Part shown: positions 33,215-44,696 of the stretch, piece by piece
How the letters are laid out: every line of letters begins with the position of its first letter
Position numbering within the stretch: position 1 is the first letter of the stretch
Assembly (NCBI GenBank): GCA_031835245.1
Contig: JAVKOQ010000031.1
Span: 186,001 to 250,000 of the forward strand
Source of the DNA: Balamuthia mandrillaris
Taxonomy: Eukaryota > Discosea > Longamoebia > Balamuthiidae
Direction: 5' to 3'
Length of the DNA stretch: 64,000 nt
Notes under the pieces: model-generated
Database searches by the model: none
What the model was told of the DNA's origin: nothing
The model's input: only the letters and a program-made list of their open reading frames with translations
Translations under genes and position numbers: made by a program

Positions 33215-34314
33215 CTAGGTGTCAAAACAGCCAACGCCGTCCTCAGAATATATAACCTCAAACTGCTATAAAAAAAAATGAATTAGTAGCAGAAAAACAA
33301 GAAACCTGTAAAATGAGCTAAAAAGGATGGGGTACCATGTTTACACTTAGCTCTTGCAAATGGTCGGCAGAAGGATGCTTGCCTTTTGGACGTCTGTTGC
33401 GAACCACGTCCTCACGAAAGTCCTTCAAGGCCTCCAATACTAACGCCCAATAACGCCTGTCTCGCCTAAAGCGAAGAATGTTGGTTCCCTATCAAACAGT
33501 TTAATATTAGTCACAAAGCAAGAAAGAAAGAAAAAAAGAAATATACTTTGGGAGTAAAACTGCAAAGGTCGCAATAGTCAGTATTGCAAAGCTCCATATA
33601 GCCTTGAATCTGAGGAATGTAGTAATAGGCCCTGTCCAACGTTTGGTGCGGCACTGCAGTGTCTGTGTCTCCACGGTTCCACGGACACTTAACTTCCACA
33701 ACGCCCTCGGGCCAGGGGTACCCGTCACGACGGAAGACGAGGGCATCAGGGATGCCCACCAACCAAGGATACTGTGGATGGGAGAACCGCCTTATCATTC
33801 CCGTTCAGCATATTAGAAGAGATGCAAAGAGAAAAAAAAAAGAGCAGAAAGACGGAGAAAAGCACGGAAGAAGAGTAGAAGCTCAAAAAAAAAAAAGAAC
33901 GAGAAAGAACACAAACCTACACTCCTTCTGGACATAGAGACTGTATTTGCAAATGGAGTATATCTCCAGTGCTTTTGGTTCGTTTAGTATACCCCATCTC
34001 ATAGCCTCGCTTTCTGTTGGGGGAGGTCTTATTCCAGTCATCTGCTCCCACAGCATTTCTCTGGAAGTGTATGGATGGATGCCAACAGCTTCAGCAAACC
34101 GACTTGGTCCAAGGTTTGGTATCTTGCGCCTTCTTTTGCACCATGCTGCAGTTATTGCTTGTTTTTGGTTCGCTTTTGGTTTGCATGTGCCCAAGTGCTT
34201 CTTGGGTGGGGAGGAACGAAAAACAAACCATACACCACCAAGAGCGTGGCCGCAACCCACAGCAGCCAGTGCATTTCCGCAGCTGTAGCTTTCTGCTCCA
34301 GACTTTTTTTGCAA
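33215..34314 (-). CDS. YqaJ-type (lambda exonuclease fold) nuclease domain protein, start unresolved
   Basis: Supported exons: about 34305-33917, 33790-33547, 33488-33336, 33265-33215. The protein has IPNLGPSRFAEAVGIHPYTS, MRWGILNEPKALEIYS, then VGIPDALVFRRDG, EGVVEVKCPWN and IPQIQGYMELCNTDYCDLC. This is the YqaJ recombinase/PD-(D/E)XK layout: the G-x-E near the start, PD, ExK, and QxQ. Such nucleases occur in phages, large DNA viruses and in some eukaryotic genomes. Here the gene has ordinary host-style introns and sits between host genes, so it looks domesticated or long resident; that is inference. No ATG begins the first exon, so a short upstream exon is likely (one candidate ATG is at about 34523). 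The last exon is only 16 codons. Confidence 0.65.
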
Positions 34315-34622
34315 GAGAAGACTTTACAACGCGTGCCTTGGAGGGTGGAGGGTGGGATGATTTCGACGTCTCTTCTCTTTATTTATTTGGTGATGGATTC
34401 AACGGTTGGTGCAAGACCAGCTGCTACTTTTTTTTTTCCTTGGTACTTTTTTTTTGCCAGGCAAACCACAGGAAATTTACTTTAAAAAGGGGTAGTGTTC
34501 ACGTTTGGTGCAAGGCCCATGGCTCTCCACTTTTATTTTGGTTGTTCGTTGGCAAAAAAAATAAAAAATAAATGTCCATGCGTTTGTTTGTTTGCTCTCT
34601 GGCTTCTCTTTCCATGTTGTGC
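34315..34622. other. spacer between YqaJ-type and membrane-protein genes
   Basis: Probably holds the missing first exon of the nuclease gene (candidate ATG near 34523 on the minus strand). Otherwise T-tracts only. Confidence 0.4.
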
Positions 34623-35818
34623 TTACTTCTCCCAGTAAACTTTCATGTCGGTGCCCTCCCTTCCTCTCTGCCATAGAATGAGCAAAGCGACTCCCACGAT
34701 GATGGCGATCGCCAACAACACAAGAACCGGGATGAGAACCCCAAGAAGGATGGCCAGGCTGTCGTCATCGTCGTCTTCGCTCTCAGCACGTCCTTCGCTG
34801 CTCGAGTTGAAGGAGGAGTCCGAGCCGGCTGGAAAGGAGACTGGAATGACCAATTGTTGTTGCTGCTCTCCCTCGATGATGAAAGGCGTGGTGCAATACA
34901 TCGTCACGACGATGTCCTCATCTGCGGCAGGATGCACCGTGAGGGGGATGATGACATCCACTGCTCCGTTTGGGCTGTTGAAAATGCAGTAGACATTGGG
35001 CTTGTTTTCTCCTGATGGTAAAGAAAGAAGTGAGCAACGCGAACTATGAGCACAGAAACAAAAACATTACCGGATACAAACTGACAAGGTTCCGGCAAAG
35101 CAGCTCCAAACTGAACATCTCCAGCAAACTCCAGCACGCACTCAGCCTGAACGCCAAACGGTCCATCCACGTTCTCTAAGCTTGCTTGCAAACCAAGGTC
35201 CTGCCCCGGAATGATGGGCCATGTCGTCCCGTCCTCCTCTAACTCCAACCCCATGCGAAGCGAGGGGACGACCTGAATATCCTGCTCGAAGCATGTCTCA
35301 AACTGTAGAAAGTCGCCGAAGAAAGCATCCAAAGTGCAATCCCAATAAAGCTTTATGTTTTGTGGTTCCAAAAAGTTGAAGAGTTCACCAGATAGCATGA
35401 CAAGGGAATGCGTAGCTGAGAATTCGTCTATGCATTGGGCGCCCGCTTGAAAACCTTGATCTTCCGAGTCCGAGTTCTGCCCCCATATAGGGGGTAAATA
35501 AGGCCGGCAACTTCTTCCCAAGAAGGCTTCAACGGAACCGTCGGCGGTAACCATGAGAAGGCATTGCGCAAAACCTCCGACAGGCACTTGCAGTTCTATG
35601 GAGCCGTTGAAGGAAATATTGGGAGAGAAGAGAGGGATTTTGTCGGGAAGGTACTGTTCGTTGGACAGCAGCACAGCGGTAAAGTTGGCGTTGGCAGCAT
35701 ACGCAGAATATTCTCTCGGTAGTGGATATCTTCCACAAAAGTTTTTTTGCGCTGACAAAGGCTCCAGGCAAAAGGCCCAAAGCAACACTGTCAGAAAAAG
35801 AGTCCTTGTTGATAACAT
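34623..35818 (-). CDS. predicted type I membrane glycoprotein
   Basis: Exons 35818-35071 and 35011-34623 give 378 residues. A signal peptide is clear: MLSTRTLFLTVLLWAF followed by CLEPLSAQ. The ectodomain of about 290 residues has around 15 cysteines and several N-glycosylation sequons (NFT, NIS, NGS, NSS). Near the C-terminus a Ser/Asp stalk precedes one membrane span (LAILLGVLIPVLVLLAIAII and on to LILW), then a short tail RGREGTDMKVYWEK. I do not recognise the ectodomain. The topology suggests a surface or endomembrane receptor or adhesin. Within the ectodomain there may be two related halves: each has a Cys, a F-L/E-rich strand and a QC or CxF pattern (FAQCLLMVTADGS, VQAECVLEFAGD). Confidence 0.75.
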
Positions 35819-36050
35819 TCTCGTGGTATTTTTGTTTTTTTTTGTCTAGCCTTAAAGGGAGTTAGTCTTACGGTTCTTCTGTTGCGCTTCCTTTCAGTAA
35901 ATGAGCTCATAAAGAAGTGAATCCTGGAAGGACAAAGCAAGTAATGAACACAACAACCAGATCCTTAAACTTTCATTAATGAAATTACTAAGTCATAACG
36001 AATGCTGGCACAAATGCTGCAATTTTACTTCAGCTCGTGTGCACGATTTT

Positions 36051-36076
36051 ATGAGGGGTAGTTGTCGACAATATTT
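36051..36076 (+). promoter_or_regulatory. ATGAGGGGTA + TTGTCGACAA element upstream of NUP96
   Basis: Sixty bases before the NUP96 ATG: ATGAGGGGTA immediately followed by GTTGTCGACAATATTT, which contains the palindrome TTGTCGACAA. A near copy lies upstream of PRP17. Function unknown; position suggests a core promoter element. Confidence 0.5.
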
Positions 36077-36110
36077 CAAGAAAAAAAAAAGTAAGAGAAG
36101 AAAGGGAGGG

Positions 36111-37354
36111 ATGGACGGAGAAGAAGAGCGCTGTGTTGTTGGAGGGCCTCCTCTGCTCTCTAGGGCGGAGTACTACACGTCGCCGCCGCTTCGCGTGCTG
36201 AAGCGCATGACCGAGCGTCGGTTGGCCCGACTCAACGATTTTTCTGTGGGTCGGCGTGGATTTGGTAGCGTCACTTTCTTGGGCGCCACCGACGTTCGCG
36301 GCCTTGACCTTGACCGAATCGTGTTTTTCAGGGCAGGGGAGGTGATCGTGTACCCGTGCAAACAGGAAAAGCCCGCAAGAGGTGTGCAGCTCAACAAACC
36401 AGCGATAATCACACTGGAAAATATATGGCCTTCTGCTACTTCTTTGATTGGTGCGATTGCGTTCTTTTATCACTTCCTCATCTCCGTGTTCTTCTCTCTC
36501 TCTCTCTCTCTCTCTCTAACTTATGTTTTCGAAAAAAACTCAGAGGAGAATCACTGGAGCGATTTCGTTGCGAAGCTTCGGCAAGTGCGGAATACTCGAT
36601 TCATCAGCTATGAACCGGATTGTGGCAAGTGGGTGTTTAGAGTGGAGCACTTTACTCGTTACGGTTTGACGGTGGAAGGAAGCGAGGACGAGGACGACGG
36701 TGAGGATGAAGTAGAGGAAGGAGAAGAGGCTAGTACTATATTCAAAGGCCCTCCTCGCGCTCAAAAGGCTACGCCTTCAGCTTCCGCTCTTCGCTTTCAA
36801 CAACAACAACGCAACCGAAGAAGAGCTTCATCGGATGAGTTTGACATCAGTGGAGTGGAAGACCTCGATGGTATCGACGAAGTTGGCAGTGATGAGTTTG
36901 AAGGAGATGAAGCACGTCCTGTTTATGCGGAGGCTGAAACAGGAGAAGACGAAGATGGTGTGTACGAAGAGGATGAAGGGACTATGTTTATGGGACGATT
37001 TCCATCAAGAAGAGGAACAGTGGGAGCTCGTCGAAGATACCTACAAGAAGACTACTATGAGGACAGCAAACGCCCGATCGAGAACGAAGAGGATTACTAC
37101 GATGAAGACGAAGAACGGTTTTTGAGCGGTGAAGACGAGGATGATCGGATTCCAGCTCGACCAACAGCAGAGGATAACCTTTATGCGGAAAGCGATGAGC
37201 TGCTCGACAGTGGAGAAGAGGAGGAAGAGGAAAATCTGGACTCTTCAAGACAGTACTTCTCTCCTGCGAGGCTGCCAGAGCAGCTTGGCCTCGAACCTAG
37301 AAAAATTCAGTTGATGAAGGTAAGTTTTGTGTTTTTCTATTTGCGTGGATCATA

Positions 37355-37390
<36 letters not shown>

Positions 37391-40318
37391 CATGATAGAG
37401 TTCTTTCTTTTTGGAGGATGACGAACAACGCAAAGAGAAGGAAAAAGAAAAGGAGAAAGAAAAAGAAGAAGAACAGTTTCCTACTTTTCTCAGCCCTCTT
37501 CAACGATCTATTTTGAAACGCCCTGCTCTTCGCTCCTTTTCTCCTTCTTCCTTCAACAAACCGACAACAGAGTCACCACTCTCGCGTGCCTTTTCTCCCA
37601 ACATACAAACAGCTGCTGAAGGAGAAAGAATAGATGATTTCGATGTTGTTCCTTTACCTGCCAAACGTCGTGACATGAAAGAGGTTTCTGCCTCCGCAAC
37701 TACTGCAGCTGCCTCCTCTTCTCCTCCTTCCTTCTTTCGTAGCAAAAAAGCAGCCAACGTCCTGGAGTACGGCGTAGCTCCTTCTAAAACTCTACTGCCC
37801 TACAAATCCGATGAGTCAGTGGCGGACGCAAGCCTCTTCCTGGCACGTTCCTTCCGTGCAGGCTGGGGACCCAATGGGCTGATAGCGTTCGCCAGCTGCG
37901 GTCGTGGATCTATTGTCTTCCCACAACCACTAGCACCGTCATCGAAGCAAGGACAAGCTCTTCCTCGCGGTTTGGCATCAACAGCTTCTCTTAGTGGCCA
38001 AGATGCTCTTGTGGACAACAACATGACCCATCTCAGCATCATTCAGGTGGACCGAATTCGTCTTACCTCCATTCCTTTGGAGCAAACGGTATCGCTGTTG
38101 CGTAAGCATCTGGACCACAGCATAGATCTTGCACGAGTGACTGCACCTACATCTTCCACAACAACTGCATCATCAATGACTGTTTCTGATGAAGAGGAAG
38201 ACAGCCAAAGTGAAGAAGAAAAAGAACACGGAGAAGGGAACGATCAAAAACCAGTTCTTCCCAGGTGGCAACTGACCAATGTCCTCGAGAACGTAAAGAG
38301 CAACGAACAACACTACGACCTGTTTTTGAAAGAAAGCGACCCTTCTTTCAGCTCCTCTTCTGCTGCTTCGTCTTCTGCATCTGCTTCATTACCTGCTCTT
38401 CTATTCTCGTCTCCCATGTCAACCGCTTTGCATCATGGCAGGCTCATCTGGAGCCTCATTCATGCATTGTGGGGAAGAGAAACGGGCACCAATTTTCCTT
38501 CCACCTTAAAAAACGAAGACACTGATCCTGGTAGTACGTTGGACTCGTTTTACAGTCAACGGGTCGCTCGTTTGCGAGCGTTCAGCAGCTGGTTGCAGGC
38601 TGCCGCTGCTGAACGGGCTAAAAGTGATGTGACCTCGAATGTGTGGCAAAAGATCTTCAGTTTATTGTCTGCTAAACAGATTTCGGAAGCACTTGCTGCC
38701 GTACGTTACTTTATATTCAGTTTTTTGTTTCCCTTACTAAGATTTTTTTTCTTTGTTCACTTTTTATCCTTTTAGGCATTGAAACACTCAGACTTCAAAC
38801 TAGCAATGCTGTTGTCACAAGCGTGCACTAACTCGATAGGTGGGGCCTTGGAGCAACTCTGGACCTGCAAATGGTGAGGCAAAGAGAAGCATTGATCAAG
38901 AACGTACTCTCTCGGCATTGTTTGAGCGAACCGATGGAGCACCGCGGTACTACTGGTGGAGATGAGAGCGATGGAGAAGGGGAAGACCTCAATGCATTGC
39001 TTTCACGATCACCAACAGCAGCAAGCAACTTCTCAACACTTAGCGAACAGGACAAGGAAAGGAGACGTAAAGAGAAGTTCCTCGTTCAAGAATTGCACAT
39101 TCCACCCGAATGGTTAGAAGAAAGCAAGGTAACTTGTCATCTTCTATTGTTTGTCTGTATTCTTGATTCTGCTTATTCTTATTCTTGCTCGTGCTTTAAA
39201 AAGGCGTGGCACGCTCGGTATTCTCATAAGAGCACAAAGCAAGTGGTAGAGCACCTGATGAGATCCCGTGCTCACTGGCAGGAGGCACATGACTTGGCAG
39301 TTTGCTCACTTGCTCCTGATCTTATATTACGAGGTTTTACTCTCTTTTCTGTTTTTTTATTTATTTTTTTTGGGGGGGGGAATTCCTTCTCATTGCTCTT
39401 TTCTTAAAAACTATCTTAGGAGAACACAACAAGGTTTTGAGTCTGTTCAGAAAAATAGAGAAGGAAGCGGGAGAGTACATCAAAGGATGGAGTTCGGGGG
39501 GTAGAATCTTTTTGGAATACGCCACCATCGTCATCGACTTACCCAATTTATTGGATAGCATTGCTGTGGATCCTGTATGCTTTCTTCCTCAACTTTTTGC
39601 CCCTCTTGCATGCTTTATCTTATGATCGTTTTTTGCTATCATTTCTTTGTTTGTTTGTTTTAAACGTTGTGGACTAAAATTACAACAGCACAACGAAGAC
39701 GTTCACTCCAGTTTGTTAGAACTCGGAACACAGACAGAACGGTTGGCAAGAGAGCTGGGCGCCTTATGGTCCTCCAACAGCAATCTCACCAGGTTCATAG
39801 TATTCTCTTGTGTTGTTGTGTTGTGTTGTGTTGTGTTGTGTTGTGTTGTGTTGTGTTGTGTTGTGTTGTGTTGTGTTGTGTTGTGTTGTGTTGTGTTGTG
39901 TTGTGTTGTGCTTTGCTGGAAAGAACAAACGTTGAACTCAAACATTTACACCACAAAACAGACACCAACAAATATGTTATACTGAAATGTCCCAAAAACT
40001 GGTTGGCTTTATGACGCACATACGGCATTACATCTCTCCTTCCTTGAAGCCTTTAGACTTGGCTGCTTCTGCTACTCCAACAACCCGCCGTGGCTTTTAT
40101 GATACTGTCGTAAGTTCTGCCTTTCTTTATTCATTGTCCCTTCTTTCTTCCGTTCGTTCTACATTCATTCAATCTAACTTAAATAACAATAAAAGGACAC
40201 AACGCCGGTAGCAGAACTGCTGCAGTTGGCGCCAAAGTTGACGAGTTTGGCCATTCCAGAGAACAACCGTCTTTCCTTGTTACGAACAATGTGTTCCACC
40301 CTCCTTTACTCCGAATAA
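36111..40318 (+). CDS. NUP96: nucleoporin NUP96 with N-terminal autoproteolytic-type domain
   Basis: Exons: 36111-36450, 36544-37319, 37399-38700, 38776-39128 (with an unresolved junction near 38823-38853), 39204-39333, 39420-39574, 39689-39792, 39962-40109, 40196-40318. The N-terminus is the NUP98 autopeptidase fold: AEYYTSPPLRVLKRM, DFSVGRRGFGSVTFLGATDV, LDLDRIVFFRAGEVIVY, then WVFRVEHFTRYGL. The last block is where NUP98-NUP96 is cut (HF before Ser); here Thr follows HF. No FG or GLFG repeats precede it, so this is the plant-type arrangement with NUP96 as a separate gene. A long acidic linker leads to the helical NUP96 body (KIFSLLSAKQISEALAA, ALKHSDFKLAMLLSQA, REALIKNVLSRH, RIFLEYATIVIDLPNLLDS). 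NUP96 is a scaffold of the Y complex of the nuclear pore. Confidence 0.85.
38823..38853 (+). other. NUP96: unresolved frame change inside NUP96 exon 4
   Basis: The exon starting at 38776 reads ALKHSDFKLAMLLSQACTNS and then reaches a stop at 38875. The frame that continues the protein (ATLDLQMVRQREALIKN) is shifted. The two can be joined by removing a 17-nt segment 38823-38839 (starts GTG, ends ATAG, with CTAAC inside) or a 14-nt segment 38840-38853 (GTGGGG to GGAG). Either would be far shorter than every other intron in the window. A one-base assembly error would also explain it. Confidence 0.45.
39812..39912 (+). repeat. TTGTG pentanucleotide microsatellite
   Basis: About 19 almost perfect copies of TTGTG fill the intron between NUP96 exons ending 39792 and starting 39962. 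The same pentamer, five copies, lies in an intron of the epimerase gene at 4353-4379. Confidence 0.95.
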
Positions 40319-40614
40319 CAATATCATAACAAGTCCTTTCTCTCTGCTCTCTTGCGCTCTCTTCAACGAAATCCCAACAGCAGTGTTTTATAATAAATAC
40401 CATAATAAAACGGCCCTACCGTGGACAGTGTTCTCAAAATGGGTACGCCAAACTTTTGACCTACCAGCCTGGTGCGGCAAACTTAGCCGACCCGTCTATT
40501 GTTGGCGCTCACGCGCTGCTTCTGCAAGTCACCTTCAGTCCGGGTCGATGGTGGTTAAAATCCATCCCAGGCTTTTTTTTGTTTTTGCTAGAATTTCTTT
40601 ACAGTTACTTTTTA

Positions 40615-43208
40615 TTAGTCGCTTTCTTCTTCACTGCTGGAGGAAGAGGAGCCCTCTTCACTTTCAGCAGCTTCAGAGGTCTTTTCTTTATCCTGGCTTT
40701 CGTCCTCTCCGCTACTGTCTCCTGCAGCACTCTCCTTTCGCTTGCTCACATTCAAAGCACTCCCTTTTGTATATTCACTGCCACCTTGGTCATCATCGTC
40801 ATCTTCTTCCGTATTTACAGTGTTCTCATCCGCTGGACTGACGATCGAGTGGAATACCTCTTCCAATGCTATGGATTTAAATGTAATATTATAACACCCA
40901 CCACTTGTTAGGGAGATGGGAACTCTTGAACAAGAGAAAGAAAGAAAAGAAGCAAATAAACGTACTTGTGTTGCAAATGCCCCAATCGCTGATACCTAAC
41001 CGCTCCCTATTCGCTTCCATCTCGCTGAATACCTGTGACAAAACGACTGACTTCTTGTCAATGCGATAGTTGCGCGTGCCAGCCAAACTGTTGAGCAGGA
41101 TGCACCCAGGCAGCAACTTCTTGACAAACTTGTGAGCAGCAGCATCGCACTCGGGAGAGGCGTGGACAGTAAGCTTGTAGCCAGCTCCAAAGCGTCGTTT
41201 AAGGTCGGAGCTTGGGCCAATGGCCTTGAGCTGACCGCCCGCCATCACGATGACTCGGTCGCAGAGAGCTTCAGCCTCCTCCATGGAGTGGGTGGTCAGC
41301 AGAAGGGCGCTCTTTTTCTTGCGTTTGGCGATGGTTTCCCACAAACCTCTCTTGGACTTTGGATCCAATCCTCTATTTGTTTCAGGTTTGAAGCAAACGA
41401 ACGAAATAAGTACAACATTCGATAGCAAAATTGAGAGGAAGAAAAGCGAATGCGAGAAACGTACGTGCTAGGCTCATCAAGGAATACCATTTTAGGTTCA
41501 GCCATCAACGAAATAGCGACACTCAACCTCCTCTTCATTCCTCCGGAGTACTTGCTGGAGAGCTTGTTGCGAGCTTCTCTCAAGTTGACAGAAACCAACG
41601 CTGCCCTGACTGCTTTGTGCAAGGCCGGTCCTTTTAAGTTCTTCAACCTCCCGTAGAAGAGAAGGTGCTCTTTGGCGGTCATGTTGCCCCAAAGGATGTC
41701 GTGCTGCGGGCAGACGCCTGTCAACATGTGGACCTGGTCGATCTGGTCTTTGATGCTGAGGCCGAACATCTCTGCTGTGCCGCTGCTTGGCTCGAACAGA
41801 CCTGTTAGAATGCTGATTAAAGTGGTTTTGCCCTATTATATACGAAGATTAGAATGATACACTGAGAAACCAAACAAAGAAAAACACCAACGAGAAAGTC
41901 ATACCGCTCCGTTCGGACCCAAAATGCCAACACACTCACCAGCAGCAATGCTGAAGGCAACATTGTTCACAGCAAAGTAAGGTGCGGTCAACTTGGGCTT
42001 CTTCCTGCCACGAGTAACAAACTCCACTAAACGACTCCACCAAATCTCCAAGTAAGAGGAACCACCGAATCTCTTCTTGATGTCTAACACTCGCAAGGCA
42101 TTGCCAGCTCCTCCGATGGCGTAAGTTTTTTGACGTGCGGCTGCTACGTCTGTGGGTTCGTAGGAGGTATCTTCATGTTCAGTCTTTGTGTAGTCAGTTT
42201 CCTCTGCTGGAAACCATTTGGAGAATGGAGGCACTTTCTTCAACCACGCCAAGAAGAAGAGAGGGTGTCTCTTCACTCCTTGTCCGGAAGGAAAGACGTT
42301 TTCCAAGTAACTGTAAGAAAGAATATTTCAGTTAAAACGTACACCACAAGTCTAACAGAGAGAAAGAGAAACATAGAGATATGAGATGAGATGAACGTAC
42401 TAAGCCATAATTAACATAATAAACCACTCTACGATGAGATGACCATAGACGGCAAGCATGTTGAGGTCTTCGTTGGCAATGTCATCTAGTTTCATACCAG
42501 GGCCATTGAATGCCACCTCGTTTCCTAGATAAACAAGACCCCTATACAATGCAAATGGAGGAACAATACTGAGGCCAAACAGAGTGGCTGTAAAGCGACA
42601 AGAAGAGGATAGAAAACGAGTTACAAACATGGTGAGCGAGCGAGAAAACGAGAAAGAAAAGGTAACGAATAAATAAATCAAGAGAGAAGTTGATTTCACC
42701 TCCGGGTGTATCAATGTCACTCACTAGCGAGTCTACCAGATATAAACAGATGAAGCAAATGGCTAAGATGAGGAAATAACCCACAACTTTAAATTGAAAG
42801 ACACCAAATGAGTTAAAAACAACCACAAGCAGGAGAAAAAAAGAAAGGTAAGAAAAGAGTACTTGTTGCTGTTTTTGCCTTGTTGAAAAAGACGGAGAGC
42901 AAGAAAGACATTGCAATGAGCGTGTGACCCCATATGAGAAATAATAAGAAATATAGCAAGAAGTTATTCACAGTGAAGAACCGGAACTCTAATTTGTGTT
43001 GTTTCAATTTGAAATAAAAACGAGATTGTCAGCTCTTGTGGCCACTAAAACGAAATAAGAAACTAAGTAGGCAAAAAGTTTCGTACGAAAGATCCAGCCA
43101 AACACAATGAGAAAGAGCATTACGCCGAGGTACAAAATATAGTTGAAGAGGTAAAGGACTACCCAATAGATCCACATTTTTAGGCCCATCTTTTTGCAGT
43201 TTTGTAAA

Positions 43209-43252
<44 letters not shown>

Positions 43253-44696
43253 CTACCATCTTCATGATCTCTCGGAGCCGATGTTCTTTTTCATAGGCAA
43301 TTGCCTATTTGCTAAAGTTAAACAAAAGAATAACAATTCTGAAATAGAGCAAAGACCTACCGAAAGAAATACAGGAAGCAATTGATGCAAGATCAACGCA
43401 TAGAAAAAAGCTGTAAAAAGTTTGACGTGTAGGTTAGACAATTGTAAGGAAAATAAAGTGAAAAAGGATACCACTTACATCCAGCTAAACTGGCCAAATC
43501 TATTGTCGTTTCATCATCATCTCTCGGAATGTTCTTTATTCCAACTGAAATGCGTTTAAAAAGAACGTTTAGGGAAGAGAGAGAGAGAGAGAAAAAAAAA
43601 AGAAATACGAACTGAGTTCAATAATAGAATTTCCTCCGGAAATGAAACGAGAAAGGGCATTCGTTATGAGAGAGAGCGCTCCTGGGACGTCTCTGCCACG
43701 CGTGACGGTATAGTTGTAGAAAACGGAAACCCTGTACACGTCGTTCACCGTGTCGACAGTCTGAAACTCAAACGCTGTTGTGTAGAACCCAAAAGTTAGA
43801 AAACGCAAAGCGAAAGGAAGGAAATGAAGAGAAAGACCATTTGGATAGAGTGGGACCTCAGCGAATGCACCAAAGAGAATGGCATCTATGTCAGCTTTGC
43901 TTGCTTCTTGTTGGAAAGAAAAGTTACGAGGACGAGACACGTAATCATCCAAGTCTTCTGGAAACAAGTCAGAGTCCGAGAATTCCAAAAACTGCAGTTG
44001 GTTGGTAAATATGTTAAAACCTAACGTTAAGCCGCGGGACAGAGAACGAGAGAAAGAGAAGCAAAGAGAGAGAGAGAGAGAGAGAGAGCATTTGAGTGAG
44101 AATAACCGTGCCTTGATGGAAAGGGTATCGTTTATGATCTCTCCTAATAGGCCAGTGCCTCCACCCGGTTCGTACTGGCCGACCCCCGTGTTATTCGTGT
44201 AGAGCAACACCACGTCCCCTATTTGGTCCAGCCGGTCCACTTCCGTCAGTCTGTTGTTGTTTGTTAGAAAGAGGAAAAGCACGAAGAAAAAAAGCAAGAG
44301 GGTGAGTGTGTGGGTGAGCGAGTGAGGTGGTACATGAGAAAAGGCTCACGAAGGGGCGGGCTGGGCTGCGCCTCCAGGTCCTCCGCAAACACCGAGTCGA
44401 TCCAGATCTGGAGGCCCAAAATAAGGAGCAACGCTGCCAACGGCGTCAACAGCTGGCAAACGTTGGTAGCATAGTTTCGTCTCTGCATTACATACAGTCG
44501 GAGTCGTTTGTGAGTTCTTGTTACTGTCTAAAGGAACAACGCAAGATGGGAGGAAAGAAACCTGAAGCGTTGCGTTCTTGACGAGAAGCGCCCAGAACTG
44601 AGCGCTGGCCGAGAAGTTGCCTTTGACGGTGCGTTGGATCCTGGATCTGGACAAAGTGGAGGGAGCCTCCACTTCGATGTCGTCCTCCGATGGCAT
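40615..44696 (-). CDS. ABCA-family half transporter (minus-strand copy)
   Basis: Sixteen exons: 44696-44562, 44482-44334, 44250-44107, about 44020-43838, 43774-43613, 43544-43479, 43410-43361, 43304-43257, 43189-43087, 42988-42863, 42786-42700, 42587-42401, 42310-41905, 41832-41465, 41372-40966, 40868-40615, about 957 residues. One membrane half (LLVKNATLQ then RRNYATNVCQLL, a large loop, EKEHRLREIMKM, MGLKMWIYWVVLYLFNYILY, PPFALYRGLVYL) is followed by one nucleotide-binding domain: Walker A GPNGA-GKTT split by an intron, YSGGMKRRLSVAI signature, MVFLDEP, and TTHSMEEAE. The C-terminus is an acidic Ser-rich tail. ABCA proteins move lipids; half-size forms dimerise. The 44021-44106 intron leaves the frame off by one base, so that junction is uncertain. 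Confidence 0.9.

Noticed and set aside
40400-40614. Non-repetitive spacer between NUP96 and the ABCA gene as an RNA gene
   Set aside because: Looked for tRNA-like arms around GGGTCGATGG; none form a cloverleaf. Probably 3' UTR of both convergent genes.
44021-44106. Reading the ABCA gene straight through this intron in one frame
   Set aside because: It would add a Ser/Leu repeat and Arg/Ser stretch absent from ABCA proteins; open frame is a by-product of CT repeats.
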